Below are positions 38,086 through 50,960 of a DNA stretch of 64,000 nucleotides, one piece after another. The translations under genes were made by a program, and so were the position numbers. The DNA lies in the NCBI GenBank assembly GCA_946807835.1, contig OX327710.1, positions 18,774,501 through 18,838,500 of the forward strand, in the 5' to 3' direction. Numbering within the stretch: position 1 is the first letter of the stretch; the number at the start of each line of letters is the position of its first letter. Origin of the DNA: Ailanthus altissimus. Lineage: Eukaryota > Streptophyta > Magnoliopsida > Sapindales > Simaroubaceae. Under the pieces are notes generated by a model. It searched no databases. It saw only the letters and a list, made by a program, of their open reading frames with translations, and was not told the DNA's origin.

Positions 38086-41000
38086 ATGCCGGTGCTGCGT
38101 AGTGGATTGCGCAGAGGCCGGCCAGCAGCAGCGAAGGCGGAAGAAGAGCAACTGAATCCGACTACGCCGATTGCAGCAGCAGTGGCAGCAGCTGGGGAGG
38201 CGATTGCCACTCGTACGCGGCGGAGACGTGCAGCGGCAGCAGCAGCGGCAGTCCCAGTGACAGTGCTGGTGCCAGAGAGTAATAACAACAATACTACTAC
38301 TGCTAATAATAAGATTGATGAGAGAGTAGTGGTTGAGGCAGCGGCAGAGGAAAATAAGGAGGAAAAAGCGGCGGAGGAGGTTGGTGAGAAGAATATGGAT
38401 GAGTTTGATAGTGGCGGTAGGAGTAATGATAAAGCCAATGCCAGAGGCGAAGATGAGGGAAGCACCGCCCCGCTTCCGGAAAAGGTTTTTTTTTAATAAT
38501 AATTTTTATTCCGCTTAAAAAGTATAAAGATCTAATTTTTACTCATTTACATTGAATCAACATAAATTTTATATAATTATTGGTTAGATTTATCTACTGT
38601 CCTGTTATATTTGATGTAAGATGAAGAACTTGTGATCCGTTGTTAGTAGCTAATTTTCGGAGTTATTTTCCGTAACTTAACTTGGACACTGTTTTAATGT
38701 AGTGAAAATATGCAAGGTTCTAAATAGTTGCAAGTGTTGTTTATTTGTTTGATTTGGTGGGACTTTCCATTTCTAGATTATGCTTCTCTGTTGTGCATGT
38801 TATTGGTATTTGGTTTGGCAAGTTTTCTAGGAACATGGAGTCCTTTTGTATGGTAAAATTACTTCTAGATGTCACATTTGTTAGTAGCATTAGGATCACC
38901 ACGTGCCCTGACCCTTCCCTCAGGTCTCTCTTTCATGAATATTTGTCATCTCTGGCTGTGTTTTTGGTAACTAGAGGAGTTAAAATTCTTTTTTTCATTG
39001 TTATTTTGACAGTATTCTTAATGTATTTATAGTCTATACCAATAAACCAAGCAAGGACTTGAGTTGGTCTTTGCTGCTTACTTGACTAATTTGGTATCTA
39101 ACTTAATTTTTAGTCAATTTAATCCCGCATCCATGTATAGCAACGTGCTAATTAGGCAATAACTTGATTACTCTTTTGGCCTCTCCACTTCACTCTTCCT
39201 GTATAGTGTTTTTCATTTTCCAGGACATACCTTTACTGTAGGTTGTCATTATGAGTTAAAACATTTGAAATTAGAGCTTAATTAATTAATTAATTAATTA
39301 GGATGCATCGATACTAACCTGTCACCATAAAGTGATTTGAATATGGTGTGCACGTGCAAAACCTATTCTTGTGAAAGTTTCTTTTCTTTTTAAAAACATG
39401 ATGCTACCTTTTAGTTAAGTACTATAACATTATTACAGCCAAGTTGCTTACTGTATTAGCAGCCTTATCAGTGGATTGGGAAAGTTTGTGGGTGACTTGA
39501 AGAAAGTACACAATGAAATTTGAAGCTTAAAGCAATAATTATTTGCAGAAATTTTTGGAAAAGAAATATATGATATGATCTGGTCTGCAGACTTCTTAGT
39601 TATCAATAGTTATGTGAACAGGATATGAGCCTTTTCTTTTCTCGCCTTGTATCCTCCTAGTAATGGATTAAGTCTCTTGGTTGTCACAGATTGCAGTTGG
39701 GGGATCCCCAGTTTATAGATTGGAAAGAAAGCTGGGAAAGGGTGGCTTTGGGCAAGTGTATGTTGGTCGACGTGTCTCTCCTGTAAATGCAAATGAAAGA
39801 ACTGGTCCAGGAGCTCTAGAGGTATAGCATATACTATCACAGTTTTGAATTATTGTTTGATTGCTTTTTATTGTCTTTTTCCTTCTTATTCCTAAATCTT
39901 CATTTTATTTAGGTGGCTTTGAAATTTGAGCATAGAAGTAGTAAAGGATGCAACTATGGACCACCATATGAGTGGCAAGTATACAAGTGAGTATTAAGGT
40001 TACATTGCTCATGTTTTGTTATGATTGTAGGACATTGGTTATGCTTATGAATTTATAAACTCTTTTTGTCACTTTACAGCACCCTTGGTGGCAGTCATGG
40101 CGTCCCTCGAGTACACTTCAAGGGCCGGCAAGGCAACTATTATGTGATGGTATGCTAAATATTTGAACTCTGTTTTTATGTTCTTTTGACTGCTCTGCCT
40201 GGTTTTGGAGTGCTTTCTGATGAATATTAATCGTTTTAGGTAATGGATATGCTGGGACCTAGCTTGTGGGATGTTTGGAATAATAACTCACATACGTAAG
40301 TTTGATGAAAACTCTCTCAAATGAATTATATCAATGATTATTAGAGTGTCACTCTTTCTTTTCAGGCATTTCTGTTTCTTATGAATGCTGTTTTTATTAC
40401 AGAATGTCCATTGAGATGGTTGCCTGCATTGCCATTGAAGCAATATCCATATTGGAGAAGATGCACTCTAGAGGGTAAGCATTTTAACTGTGTTTTATAT
40501 TTTTCTTTCATGTTTGTTCTCACTCGCCGTGTACCTTTCTTCTACCTTTGTTTTGTTGTAAGAGGTGGAACACATTAGTATGCAAACAGTTTTTCTCATT
40601 TTTTTTTTGTCCCTTTGTCTCTGCATGCGGATGATTTTTATCTATTGTTAATCTATCTGTTCAGAAGAGGTCCCAATAATCTCATATTCTACCATCTGAT
40701 TTTTGGTTTTATAAAATGTTGCACAAGTGACAAACAAGGATATTTTGATTATTTTACCTTTTTGTTTTGTTATTTTGTATGTGTGCGCGCTACCGTTGTG
40801 GAGTTTTCTGTTGAGGATCAATTTTTATATATTACTGGACCCTATGTTGGTTAGCCTAATTTTACAATTGGTTCATGTTTTATGAGGTAACATTTAAAAT
40901 TCAGGATCCTAATATTTGCTCACTACAATTTCTAACAGGTATGTGCATGGAGACGTTAAGCCTGAAAATTTTCTGCTTGGTCCTCCTGGGACACTTGATG

Positions 41001-43478
41001 AGAAGAAATTATTCCTTGTTGACCTTGGTCTAGGTAATATGTCAGTCGCATTGTTCTTGTTGTTAACTTAACACTCATTGCACAACAATGTTTTGTAACA
41101 CAGTTTTTTACCTGATTCGTGCAAGCAGCTACTAAGTGGCGAGACACTGCAACTGGTATGCATGTTGATTATGACCAAAAGCCAGATGTTTTCAGGTATG
41201 ACTTTATATTTTACCACGGTTTCCATAAGAAATCTTCGTGTAACATTTTTTCCCCTCTCTTGGTCTTTGTATTTCCTAAATAAAAGTATTTTTTTGATCT
41301 GGCAGGGGAACAGTTCGTTATGCTAGTGTACATGCACATTTGGGTAGAACTGGAAGTAGGAGAGATGATCTAGAATCGCTGGCTTACACGCTCGTTTTCC
41401 TTCTTCGAGGTCGTTTGCCCTGGCAAGGATACCAGGTCAGTTTTCTTATCTGGGGAAGGGACTTGTACTTTATTGCTTGGGGGAAAGATTAATGAAAAAG
41501 AATACGAGCATGCATGATTTGCGTATAACATTTGATCATGATCTTTTTAGGGAGAGAATAAGGGTTTCCTTGTTTGCAAGAAGAAGATGGCAACTTCACC
41601 AGAGGCTCTATGTTCCTTCTGCCCACAGCCCTTCAGACAGTTCATTGATTATGTTGTGAACTTGAAGTTTGACGAAGAACCTAATTATGCAAAATACATT
41701 TCCCTCTTTGATGGGATTGTTGGTCCAAATCCAGATATCAGGCCAATTAACACAGAAGGTGCACAGAAGGTACTTACTAAGTTCACTCCTTTTCTATTTA
41801 TCAATGGTTTGCTCTCAAGTTGACTTTTTTAATTATTTGGTTACTGAAAAGTATCATTATGTGTACAGAGTAATTATTATTATAGATAGTTTTTGACGTG
41901 TGATTTTTATTTATTCTACTAAGAGAATATTTTTTGAGTGTATCTAATTTGTCCTTTACATTTCATGAAGCTTATTTATCAAGTTGGTCACAAGAGAGGG
42001 CGGCTAACTATGGAGGAGGAAGAAGATGAACAACCGAAGAAGAAGGTTCGTATGGGAATGCCTGCTACGCAATGGATTAGTGTTTACAATGCTCGTAGAC
42101 CAATGAAGCAAAGGTATGGCTATGCTTAAAGTCATTTATTAGGAACTTTTCAGATTTGGTTTTAAGGGCTGCTTTAACTCATTTTACTGAGCCTTTTGGT
42201 TTCTTGAATCTTCCGTTGATTGGATTCATGTAGCCATCCAGTATGTGGTTAAGGCTCAGTTGACTTGTACATTGTTCTACTCAGTTGCGAGTTGTGTTTG
42301 ACATATTTGGCACCTACTTTTATCCATGAGTTTTTTGTCTTTAGATTTAATTCAGTTAAAACTAAGGGTGTGATCAAGTTGTCATGCTTTTGTAGATATC
42401 ACTATAATGTGGCAGATGCAAGGCTTGCCCAACACATTGAAAAAGGAAACGAGGATGGGTTATTTATCAGCAGTGTCGCGTCATGTCAAAACCTGTGGGC
42501 TCTTATAATGGATGCTGGTACTGGTTTCAGTGCACAAGTCTACGAACTTTCCCCATATTTTCTTCATAAGGTACATCTTTGTGTATTATCAACCAATGTG
42601 CTGTCTTTTCATATGCTCTTGTCACTCATCTCTCTTTGAAATTTACTACTATGTACAGTAGACAATAGTATATATGTTAACAAACTAATTAATATGTTTT
42701 TAATGTGTGAAGGAATGGATAATGGAGCAGTGGGAGAAAAACTATTATATTAGTGCAATAGCGGGAGCTACCAATGGGAGCTCATTAGTAGTAATGTCAA
42801 AAGGTTGCTACTATGTTTCAATTTTTTGGTTATGTAGGCAAAGAGTCTGTATTTCTGTTTCCCTAACCATAATTTATCGTGTTCAGGAACGCAGTATTTG
42901 CAGCAATCTTACAAAGTTAGCGATTCATTTCCTTTTAAATGGATTAATAAAAAATGGAGAGAAGGTTTCTATGTTACAGCAATGGCCACCTCTGGGAGCA
43001 GATGGGGAGTTGTGATGTCCCGTGGTGCGGGATTTTCTGACCAGGTCACATGTTGAAATATTGATATTGTATGCCAATGTTGTATGCAGTAGGGGTGCTG
43101 AACCATTGATAACTGACTGATTCTGTTGTTTCAGGTTGTTGAACTTGATTTTCTTTACCCTAGTGAAGGCATTCACCGAAGGTGGGATTGTGGATATCGC
43201 ATTACAGCAACTGCAGCAACTTGGGACCAGGCTGCTTTTGTTCTTAGCGTCCCAAGGAGGAAACCTGCCGATGAAACCCAAGAAACTCTTCGAACTTCAG
43301 CCTTTCCTAGTGCGCATGTCAAGGTTTACTATCTCTATTTTCTTCTAGTTTTTAGTTTCCCTTTGTTACTGTCATTATTGTGTGTTCCAGGTTTACAAAT
43401 TTGTGATTGATCTTGCAGGAGAAATGGGCGAAGAACCTTTATATTGCATCTGTTTGTTATGGACGAACAGTTTCATGA
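38086..43478 (+). CDS. MLK: MUT9-like protein kinase (casein kinase 1 related)
   Basis: A Ser/Thr kinase of the plant MLK/PPK family; Arabidopsis members phosphorylate histones H3 and H2A and light-signalling proteins in the nucleus. Exons: 38086-38484, 39690-39821, 39913-39986, 40080-40149, 40240-40295, 40403-40474, 40939-41033, 41129-41195, 41306-41435, 41551-41769, 41971-42113, 42396-42570, 42713-42803, 42887-43044, 43135-43323, 43419-43478. These give 2130 nt, 709 residues, near the family length of about 700. Residues 1-133 are low complexity (Ala, Arg, Glu, Asn), opening [12 protein letters not shown]. The kinase domain starts about 143: glycine loop [18 protein letters not shown] lysine, catalytic loop [11 protein letters not shown], and LVDLGLA in place of DFG. 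A likely nuclear signal, PKKKVR, lies near residue 456. The conserved C-terminal domain ends with CYGRTVS. All junctions keep frame. The exact paralogue is unsure. Confidence 0.96.
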
Positions 43479-44215
43479 GTCCTGCTATTTGTTTTGTGCC
43501 TTTCCTGACAACGATAGTAAGTAGTGGTATGCCAGCCCTCTCTGCATGGATATCCACCAGGGAAGCTACGAATTGGGTTTTCTGAAGTGTCAATATCTAG
43601 GCTTGGAGAAATTTTGATGAGCAAGGGCTTTAATTAATTGTAATCGGAGTATAGAAGCTTAAGGAATCAGTAAGTTGTGCCTGGGATCTTTGGCCAGTCT
43701 ATGATTGCTATGGGTCTGTTTAACTTTGTATAGTCCTGAACAATTAGCACTTCTCTAGGTCTTTTTCTTTGCCTGAAAGATTTCTGATATTGTTGCAGCA
43801 TGTATATTGATACCTTTATAATTGCCAGTATGTATGATGGCAACATATATTGCCGATTGGAATGCATATAACCAGTGATTCAACCTCAAATGTGACTGAA
43901 GTAATTAAAATTTTATTCATGTTATTTAAATTTAAGTTTGCTAAAAATGGGAGATGAGATTCTAGTTTTCACTTTACATCTGATTAAACTGTTCTAAGCC
44001 AAAAAGAAAACGTAATTCCGGCAAACATCAACTGGGTCATTTTTTTGACCAGGGCCAACATGCCATTTTGTCAGAAAGCAATATCATCCTGGGTAAGTTA
44101 CAAAAGCTTGATCAATATTTACGACTAGAGGAAAACTAGAGCTTCACTTATCATATGCAAGTGCACATAAATGCAACCGCATAGCATGAAGCCATGAACA
44201 TGCACGGGCGCCTTT
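43479..44215. other. Shared 3' flank of the converging kinase and SHH genes
   Basis: The 737 bases between the two stop codons should carry both 3' untranslated regions. No other feature was seen. The two transcripts could overlap here if their 3' ends are long. Confidence 0.6.
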
Positions 44216-47200
44216 TTAATGCTTAGGCCTGCAACATAGCCTCCCTAACTCAACTTTTTCCTAGTATAAACACGTGAGAGGAAATATCAGACCATCGATT
44301 TAGTTTCCGTACAATACAACCAAAATGGTCTAAGATTTTTGAGGAATTAATACAGTTATCCTATCCTACCATGAGCAGCACTATATAATTAGGATAAAAA
44401 TGACAAGGTCAGGGAAGGATTAACAGAGTTTTGTAAATTCACCTTAGTGAAATCATGATCATAGCAAACCAGAAAGATGCACTGGCAGCCGTTTGCATCA
44501 TGTTCCTGTCTCTCGATATCCAAAATATGAGCATCACAGTAGACTGCTTGATCTTGTCTTTCCTGCAAATCAGCCATAAAGAATCAAATGATCGCAGGAG
44601 AGCATTGATGTCTCCTTGCCATTCTGATCTCAGTACTTTCACCTCACCGTCACGCAAATGGGATTTCATTTTTGTGTATGATCCGCAAGCAATTCACTAT
44701 GGATAATTGTAGCAGTATGCTTGTGTTTCTTTCAAGTCTTTTCGGTTGATTTTAATTTCTTAAGACCTTTTCTTTTTCAAATTCTTTTCTAAAGAAAAAG
44801 GAATACCTGGTAGCATAGTACTAGATCTCCAACTTTGACTTTGTGGCACTCTGATGGCTCTAAAGGAATAGATCGGTCACGAACACCATTTTTCACATTC
44901 ACCCATTCATCTTCGGTATTACTAAACCCAGAAAAACGCACACGTACTTCCTGTGATGTATAACACAAATCAGCATTCAGCATAGGTAGTATTACATACT
45001 GCAAGAAAATAATTCTCTTTACAAAAAACCAATAAATGTGTGGTTTAGAGTTACATTGGAATTGTGAAAACCAAAAATGAGAAGCATTATATCTCACAAA
45101 TGGGAGAATCATGAATCATGAACGTCTTGTATCAAAAGCAGCTTAACATAAGAAATTCAACAATGAAATTCTGATTTTCTGAAGTTAATGGTGATCCCTT
45201 GCATATACAGCAAGCTGGCAGTCCTATATGCAAAAATCTCATGCTTCAGATGTAATTGAACAAAATCTGCTCAATTCAGCTGGCCTTAGCCATCTTGTAA
45301 TAGGATCAAATGAGGTTACCTACCGATCAGAGCTTAAATAACTCTAGTCTAAAATACCAAGATCCAGAACATCAACTTTAATTGAAGAAATAAAACATTA
45401 AACAGCTGATGCTGAGAAGCCATTATGAAAAGGCTACAACTTTTGATATTCTCATAAACAAGGCACTTTAATTAGAAATGCTGCTATGATCATGTTTGTA
45501 GAAAGATTCTTACAAGTTCACCAGCACATTTAACTCTGTAGGTGAGGAATGAAGCAACATCATACCTGGAAGACAAAGTAATGTTAGGTATAGATGGCAG
45601 TTCATTTTAGAAGAATATTTCAAAGTTTAAATGCAATGCTGCAACTTTTAATATTGATGATTTCTACCTTGGTTATAACCAAAACAACATATTGAAATTT
45701 TCTAAAAGATTTTACAAAGTTCGATTCAAGAGGGACCATTGCTTGAATCAACAACCTCATGCAACAAAAGGTGACATCAATATGGTCTGCTTACACTGTT
45801 TTCCAAGTTAGTCAGAATTCAATGTATGATATGGTCTAAGGAAAAATTTAAAACATTATTATCTAGTGATCATTTGCAGTAAAATTAATCAATCATATGA
45901 TGCTAAACATCATACATAAATTGAAAGTTGAAAATGTGATGGTAGGAAGAATACAATCATTCAACTTTTTGTTTAATAATGTTGAATTGCATACAAACTC
46001 AATATCGTGAATGGAGCTATTACGGAACAAAAATGCAAACAAATAAATGAAAATTTGGATATCATCACTCCATGTCTTTAATCTAATATCAAACATAAGC
46101 ACCCTGAATCTACAGGAAGCCACAAAGAAGCATTTCAAATGATATCCATAAAACACGGAGTGGTTGTTCGAAAGTCTTTGCCAAATCTTATTCATAGATC
46201 TGAGGTTTGGCAAGATGCTAGCACCAAACCGAGTATTGTCTTTTTAATGAATCTTCAGATCCCCTTCTTTCTACACAAAAGACTATCTTCTCCTTTCAGT
46301 CTATTCTCGGCTCGCTGAACGAAAGGGAAAGGCTTCATCAATTCACTTATATAATAGAACGAGAAATCGAAATAGAAAGGTGAGTAAAGGACTGAGCGAC
46401 CAAATCTATCTGTTCTTAAGAAGTAAACTCACAATTGATGGATTGAAACCCAAGGGGAAAGCACAAGCTTGCACGAACTACACAAAACAAGTCAAGTCTT
46501 TCCAGCATTGGCTGATTCCATACCATGTCAAAGAAATTACCAAAGATGAAATTCAACCCAACCTTGCTCCTTATACTGACCCCTGAAGCTCCTAGGTTGC
46601 CACTGCTTAGGGAGTTTTCATTTTCTATTGAATTGCTTCTCCTCAGCTGACTCCGATATGGTTTGTTGTATTGTGGATCACTCTGCCTCTTCTGAATATC
46701 TAGTTCCGTACTGTCAGGTCCCGTTTCCGCTCCTAGCATGCTAACATCATAAAATGAACTTCTAAACTCTCCTGCTATTCATTCCTCCTCTATGTTGACT
46801 TTGCAGTAATAGGATTTCAAAGGTTTGGGAAAGGGCGGGATGTGATGACTATTAAGCCCTTTCGGGCTGTTTCCAATAAAAGAATGCAGATGTAGCATTT
46901 TAGCACAAACTTTAGCATTCCTTAATTAATAGATTCATTCTTACCAAGCATTGTCTTTTGATGATCTAGCTTCAAATGCCAATTCCTTAAGTTCTGAGAC
47001 CCTATTGCCTGCACAAAAGTTGATATAAAATATTAAGTTATTATTACATTGGAACTACAGAAATATACTTTTACAAGAATGAATGCAGAGGTGAAGTGGT
47101 TCACCATCATGACAAAAGTTTCATACGGGGACTTGACATGAGTACAGAAAATGCATTTAAAATCTAATTGAAACTGAGAGAAAATATAATACCGATCTCA

Positions 47201-48744
47201 GATATTATTGAAAAAAAGAAGTAAAAGCAGCATCATGGATCCAAAGCTTGACAAAAGAGACTAATGATGCAGCAATCCAAGAAAAAGAAAAGGAGAGCCA
47301 AATGGCATATTCGTGACTGGAGAAAGAAAAAAAGAAATAGAAAAAAAGAGAGAGTATGCTCAAAGTTATTAAGAGTTTGATAATGTCAAGGTCATTTAAA
47401 AAATCTACTTCAGCAAATAAAACAAGTTCAATTCAACACTTTGGCTTAACCTTGCAACATAGGTTTATTCATACGTGATGCATCAATCTCAAACAAAAGT
47501 TTCCAATAATTATTACATAGAGTACCAACCAAAGACCTAAAAGTTTAAATCACAAAGAAGAATGATTTAACAGAACATAATTCCAAAAGTCTTGATTGAA
47601 ACTCTACGCATGCTGATACAAAACCTTTAGGCTTTTTGGAAGTCTCGGGTTCATTGCTTGGAACGCTTTTACCAGAAAGATCAACAAACAATTTGAGGGC
47701 CTTAGATGAAGATCTGAATTTAGCTTCTGACCCTTTTTGTTTATCCCCCAACCAACTCTGTACCAACAACAGAATAATAAGCAAGAGAAGAGTTAGAATG
47801 GCAGGCCCAAACAAACCGCAAGATCAAGTATAGGAAACAGATTAAGGAAAAAACCTGTTGCCAAGTAGTGGCAGGTCTTGCATCCCGATGTGTTGAGAAA
47901 CTGTTAAAATACACAGCCAAAGAAGAAAAAGGTTGACTGTTCAAATGGTCGTCTTCTGTAAAACACATTATAACTTTTATTCAAATAAGGCTACAACAAA
48001 GATTTGCCTGCAGGCGACTCCACCTAAACCTGGTCGCAAGGGCTTTGCAGAACTCCTTGGTGACGCGTCTCCTATCTCCTTGTACACAGTCTCCATTTCC
48101 TTCATCCATCAAAGAACACAAAACAATAAACATTTCACAGAAGTTAGATAAATAAATACATAGGTTTTTGACAAATGCAATAGCTTTATGTAATGCACAC
48201 AGATGTTCATCATGCCAACTAAAAACCATAATTATCATCTTAAGCAGCTAACTTCTATTAAGAAGCTGGTCGGGACTGTTTTCAAATGGCACTTCAAAAG
48301 ACCCAGAAACGCAAATATCTCTACTATATATATATATTTATATTAACAAAAAATGTAACTCATGACTCAGAAAACAAATTTTAATTGTTATATACCTTTT
48401 TGAGAACTTTTCCAGATTATTACTATCGAATACTTTCTCATTTCTTTCATTTTAGAAAACTATTTTTCAAAGTGCATTACCACAAGCATCTTATGATTTA
48501 TGAAAATAAAAACTTTCAATTACCCATTTCCATTTTATTTGCAAAAGAACACAGACCCCTAATGAACATCATGAACAACACACAGCGCGCCGGCTTTAGC
48601 AGATATTTTCGGCTGAAATATATGGAGACTCAACCAGATGATAAAATCAAGAACCCATTAAATGGCAAAACCCAAAAAGGTCAATTTTTTTTTCTTTCTT
48701 ACCTCAGCTTGTGTAAATCCAGGCCACGAGTCTCCATCATCCAT
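44216..48744 (-). pseudogene. SHH: SAWADEE homeodomain homologue (SHH), frameshifted in the homeodomain
   Basis: SHH proteins are chromatin readers; SHH1 brings RNA polymerase IV to methylated H3K9 in RNA-directed DNA methylation. Exons in order: 48703-48744, 48030-48099, 47855-47900, 47625-47757, 46945-47008, 45514-45565, 44807-44950, 44443-44562, 44216-44260. The first encodes MDDGDSWPGFTQAE, the next two the homeodomain start (EMETVYKEIGD, then KEFCKALATS, then FSTHRDARPATTWQQ). Exons 5-9 encode an intact SAWADEE domain (VSELKELAFEA, DEWVNVKNGVRDRSIPLEPSE, CDAHILDIERQEHD) ending RLCCRPKH. Exon 2 is 70 nt where frame needs 71 or 74: between codons for ...GDAS and KEFC only two bases (CC) remain. 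At exon 4 the expected acceptor before GTACAGAGTTGG reads TTG, so the usual VQ before SW would be lost. Downstream splice sites are good. It is a recent pseudogene, a gene with an assembly error, or a truncated but expressed gene. Confidence 0.8.
46226..46870. other. Possible mitochondrial DNA insertion inside an SHH intron
   Basis: This block in the intron 45566-46944 is much less AT-rich than the rest of the intron. Its texture (AACGAAAGGGAAAGGC, GAACGAGAAATCGAAATAG, GGGAAAGGGCGGGATGTG) is like noncoding plant mitochondrial DNA. I recognise no mitochondrial gene in it, and an open frame of 68 residues from 46380 is not a known protein. This is a texture-based guess. Confidence 0.35.
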
Positions 48745-50100
48745 GCCTTTTAACTCTGTGACAGAAATTAAAATGAGAATCTTTGTGTGTTTCTCAAAGC
48801 TGACGTATTAGTGAGTTTCTTTTCTTCCTTCTCTCCGGTACACACGGACAGAGTGGGAATAACATACCAGTAAATTTAAAAGAGTAACGCTAGGCTCATC
48901 GAATCCTATCTTAAAATTTGTTTTCTAAATTTACACGGCAGCGACAAATAAATTTTTTAAAGGTTTTAATTGTAATATTATAAATAAATTTATAGATATC
49001 AAATATTTATACAAATCTGGGATGGCACGTAGGCACAACCCTAACAGCAATGTCTTAAAGCCAAATAGTCATCCTCTCGTGTAAGTAGTGACAGATCTAT
49101 AAAACTCTAAAATTCAACCTTATTCTTAAAGCCACTCTTCTCAATGAGCACGACCACCAGAAGATCATATCAAGTTTTTATTGTCAAAATTACTAAAAAC
49201 TCAATATAAAAGTATATAATTTAAAATTACATGTACATAGTACATTTCTCTTCTTTGCTTATACACATATACTATCAAAATCATTTTTTTATCTCTTCTT
49301 TTTTCATATATTATCTTATGAAAGATTAGTCCCCTTTATATAGTGGTCGGTAGTCTAAATAATAACTCAAGAATTAATAAGAGTAATTTAATATATATCA
49401 ATTTCATATAATAAAAATACATAAATAATAATAATGTATATAAATATTGTAACTCGCATGTTTAATTTAAGTTTAATGATTAATTAAAAATATTATAATT
49501 ATATGCAATGATAATATTTTATTATTAATTACTATAGGTAAATTATGTAATTTATAAGATATAATAAAAGGTTTTATAAAACTTTTCTCTAACAATATTG
49601 ATCCCAACGTAACTATAATATGACTTTAGTCTATTGATGTGATGTTCTTGTAAAGTATGGGATTCAACCCTTTTTTTTAATCATAAAAAATAGCATATGT
49701 TATAAATAAATTAGTAAACAGTGTTGTACAATTGAACAGTATAGTACATATAAATAGTGTCATATAGTGAACAGTACCATGTGTCATTATGTCAAGCCTC
49801 TTAATTATGATTATTTTCTTTATGGAAGGTAGTGCCTCCTGAACTTTATTTTTTATATTTATGTTTAAAAATGTGATATATAGAAGGTCATGCCTTATAA
49901 ATGCTATTTTTGATATTCTACATTTGTTGAATAATGTTAATATTTCATATACTAATTTTAATTTTATTCTTCCATATCTAAAGGCCATCTGGAAAAAAAA
50001 AATGTCTCTAACAAATTTGTAAATTTCTGCACTCGATGTCTTTGAAAAAAACCTACCTATTATGAATGTTCGATGCTAAAATGCACCTCTAAGCTAGTGG
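48745..50100. other. SHH upstream region and AT-rich intergenic DNA
   Basis: The first few hundred bases should include the SHH promoter, but I see no clear TATA box. The rest is AT-rich without a recognised gene or repeat. Confidence 0.45.
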
Positions 50101-50104
50101 TTTA

Positions 50105-50960
50105 AATAAGATTATTGAAAAAAATATGGTACGTCCCTGCAGAACAAGGCGAAAGAAATAATTTTCCTTCGTCATTACATACATGAGCGCTTAAAAGCTC
50201 AATGTTTGAGAGGACCTATAGATCCTCTTGAAAAATTGTAAGGAAAGATTTGACCATCAGAAAGATGTGTTCCTCCGAAAAGTGAAATATGAGTGGATGA
50301 ATCTGGGATCGTAGGATTATAAAACTATTGCTGAATACAATTCTGCCATATTCAAAATTACTTCATAGAAGAAATTATATATGGAGAAAGTGACAGAGCA
50401 TGATATGCTAAAAAAAAATGTTCTCAATTTTTCATGCTTCTAATATTGTCTTACAACAATAGTACCGTAAAAGACGGTATACAAAATATTTAAACTTAAT
50501 CTCATGTCTTTTAGTTGCTAAACAAAATAATGAGCTATTATTGAAAAATCATGAATCACATCCAATAGATTCTCAACCATTCCCTAAATTGAATGCAAAT
50601 ATTCATAATAATGTTAGACGTGGTCATGGAAGAGGAAGAAGGCGTCATTATTACCCTCAAGGTGATTATAAATACCAAAGATAAATATATATTAAAGGAG
50701 GACAGAAATATCAAAACAGAGAAAATGCTATGAAAAATAAATGGTTTAAGTATCATAAAATTGTCTGTTATCGATGTCGTAAAAATTGGCATTGGTCATG
50801 TACATGTCGTGCACCAAGGAATTAAATTGAACCTCATACGGCATCTGTCAAAGGTAAAGGGAAGAATGTGGAGACAAACCTTGTTGATGAATAAGATCTA
50901 GCAAATTATACTCATCTAGAAGTCTCCGATTTCTTTAAAAATTAAGAAGAGGACGTTAAT
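50105..50960 (+). pseudogene. Decayed gag fragment of a Copia-type retrotransposon
   Basis: Fragments in all three plus frames, with frameshifts and stops, spell out a plant Copia-type gag of the UBN2/DUF4219 kind. Seen in order are FDHQKDVFLRKVKYEWMNLG (about 50237), YKTIAEYNSAIFKITS (about 50320), an Arg/Gly-rich stretch (about 50610), then a zinc knuckle CYRCRKNWHWSCTC (about 50766) of the C-x2-C-x4-H-x4-C form, and ASVKGKGKNVETNLVDE with THLEVSDFF (about 50840-50935). The glycines usual in the knuckle are replaced. No reverse transcriptase follows before 51 kb. It is nonfunctional. Confidence 0.8.

Noticed and set aside
38010..38465. Open frame of 151 residues on the minus strand
   Set aside because: It is the antisense of the Ala/Arg-rich first exon of the kinase gene; low-complexity GCN repeats keep all frames open.
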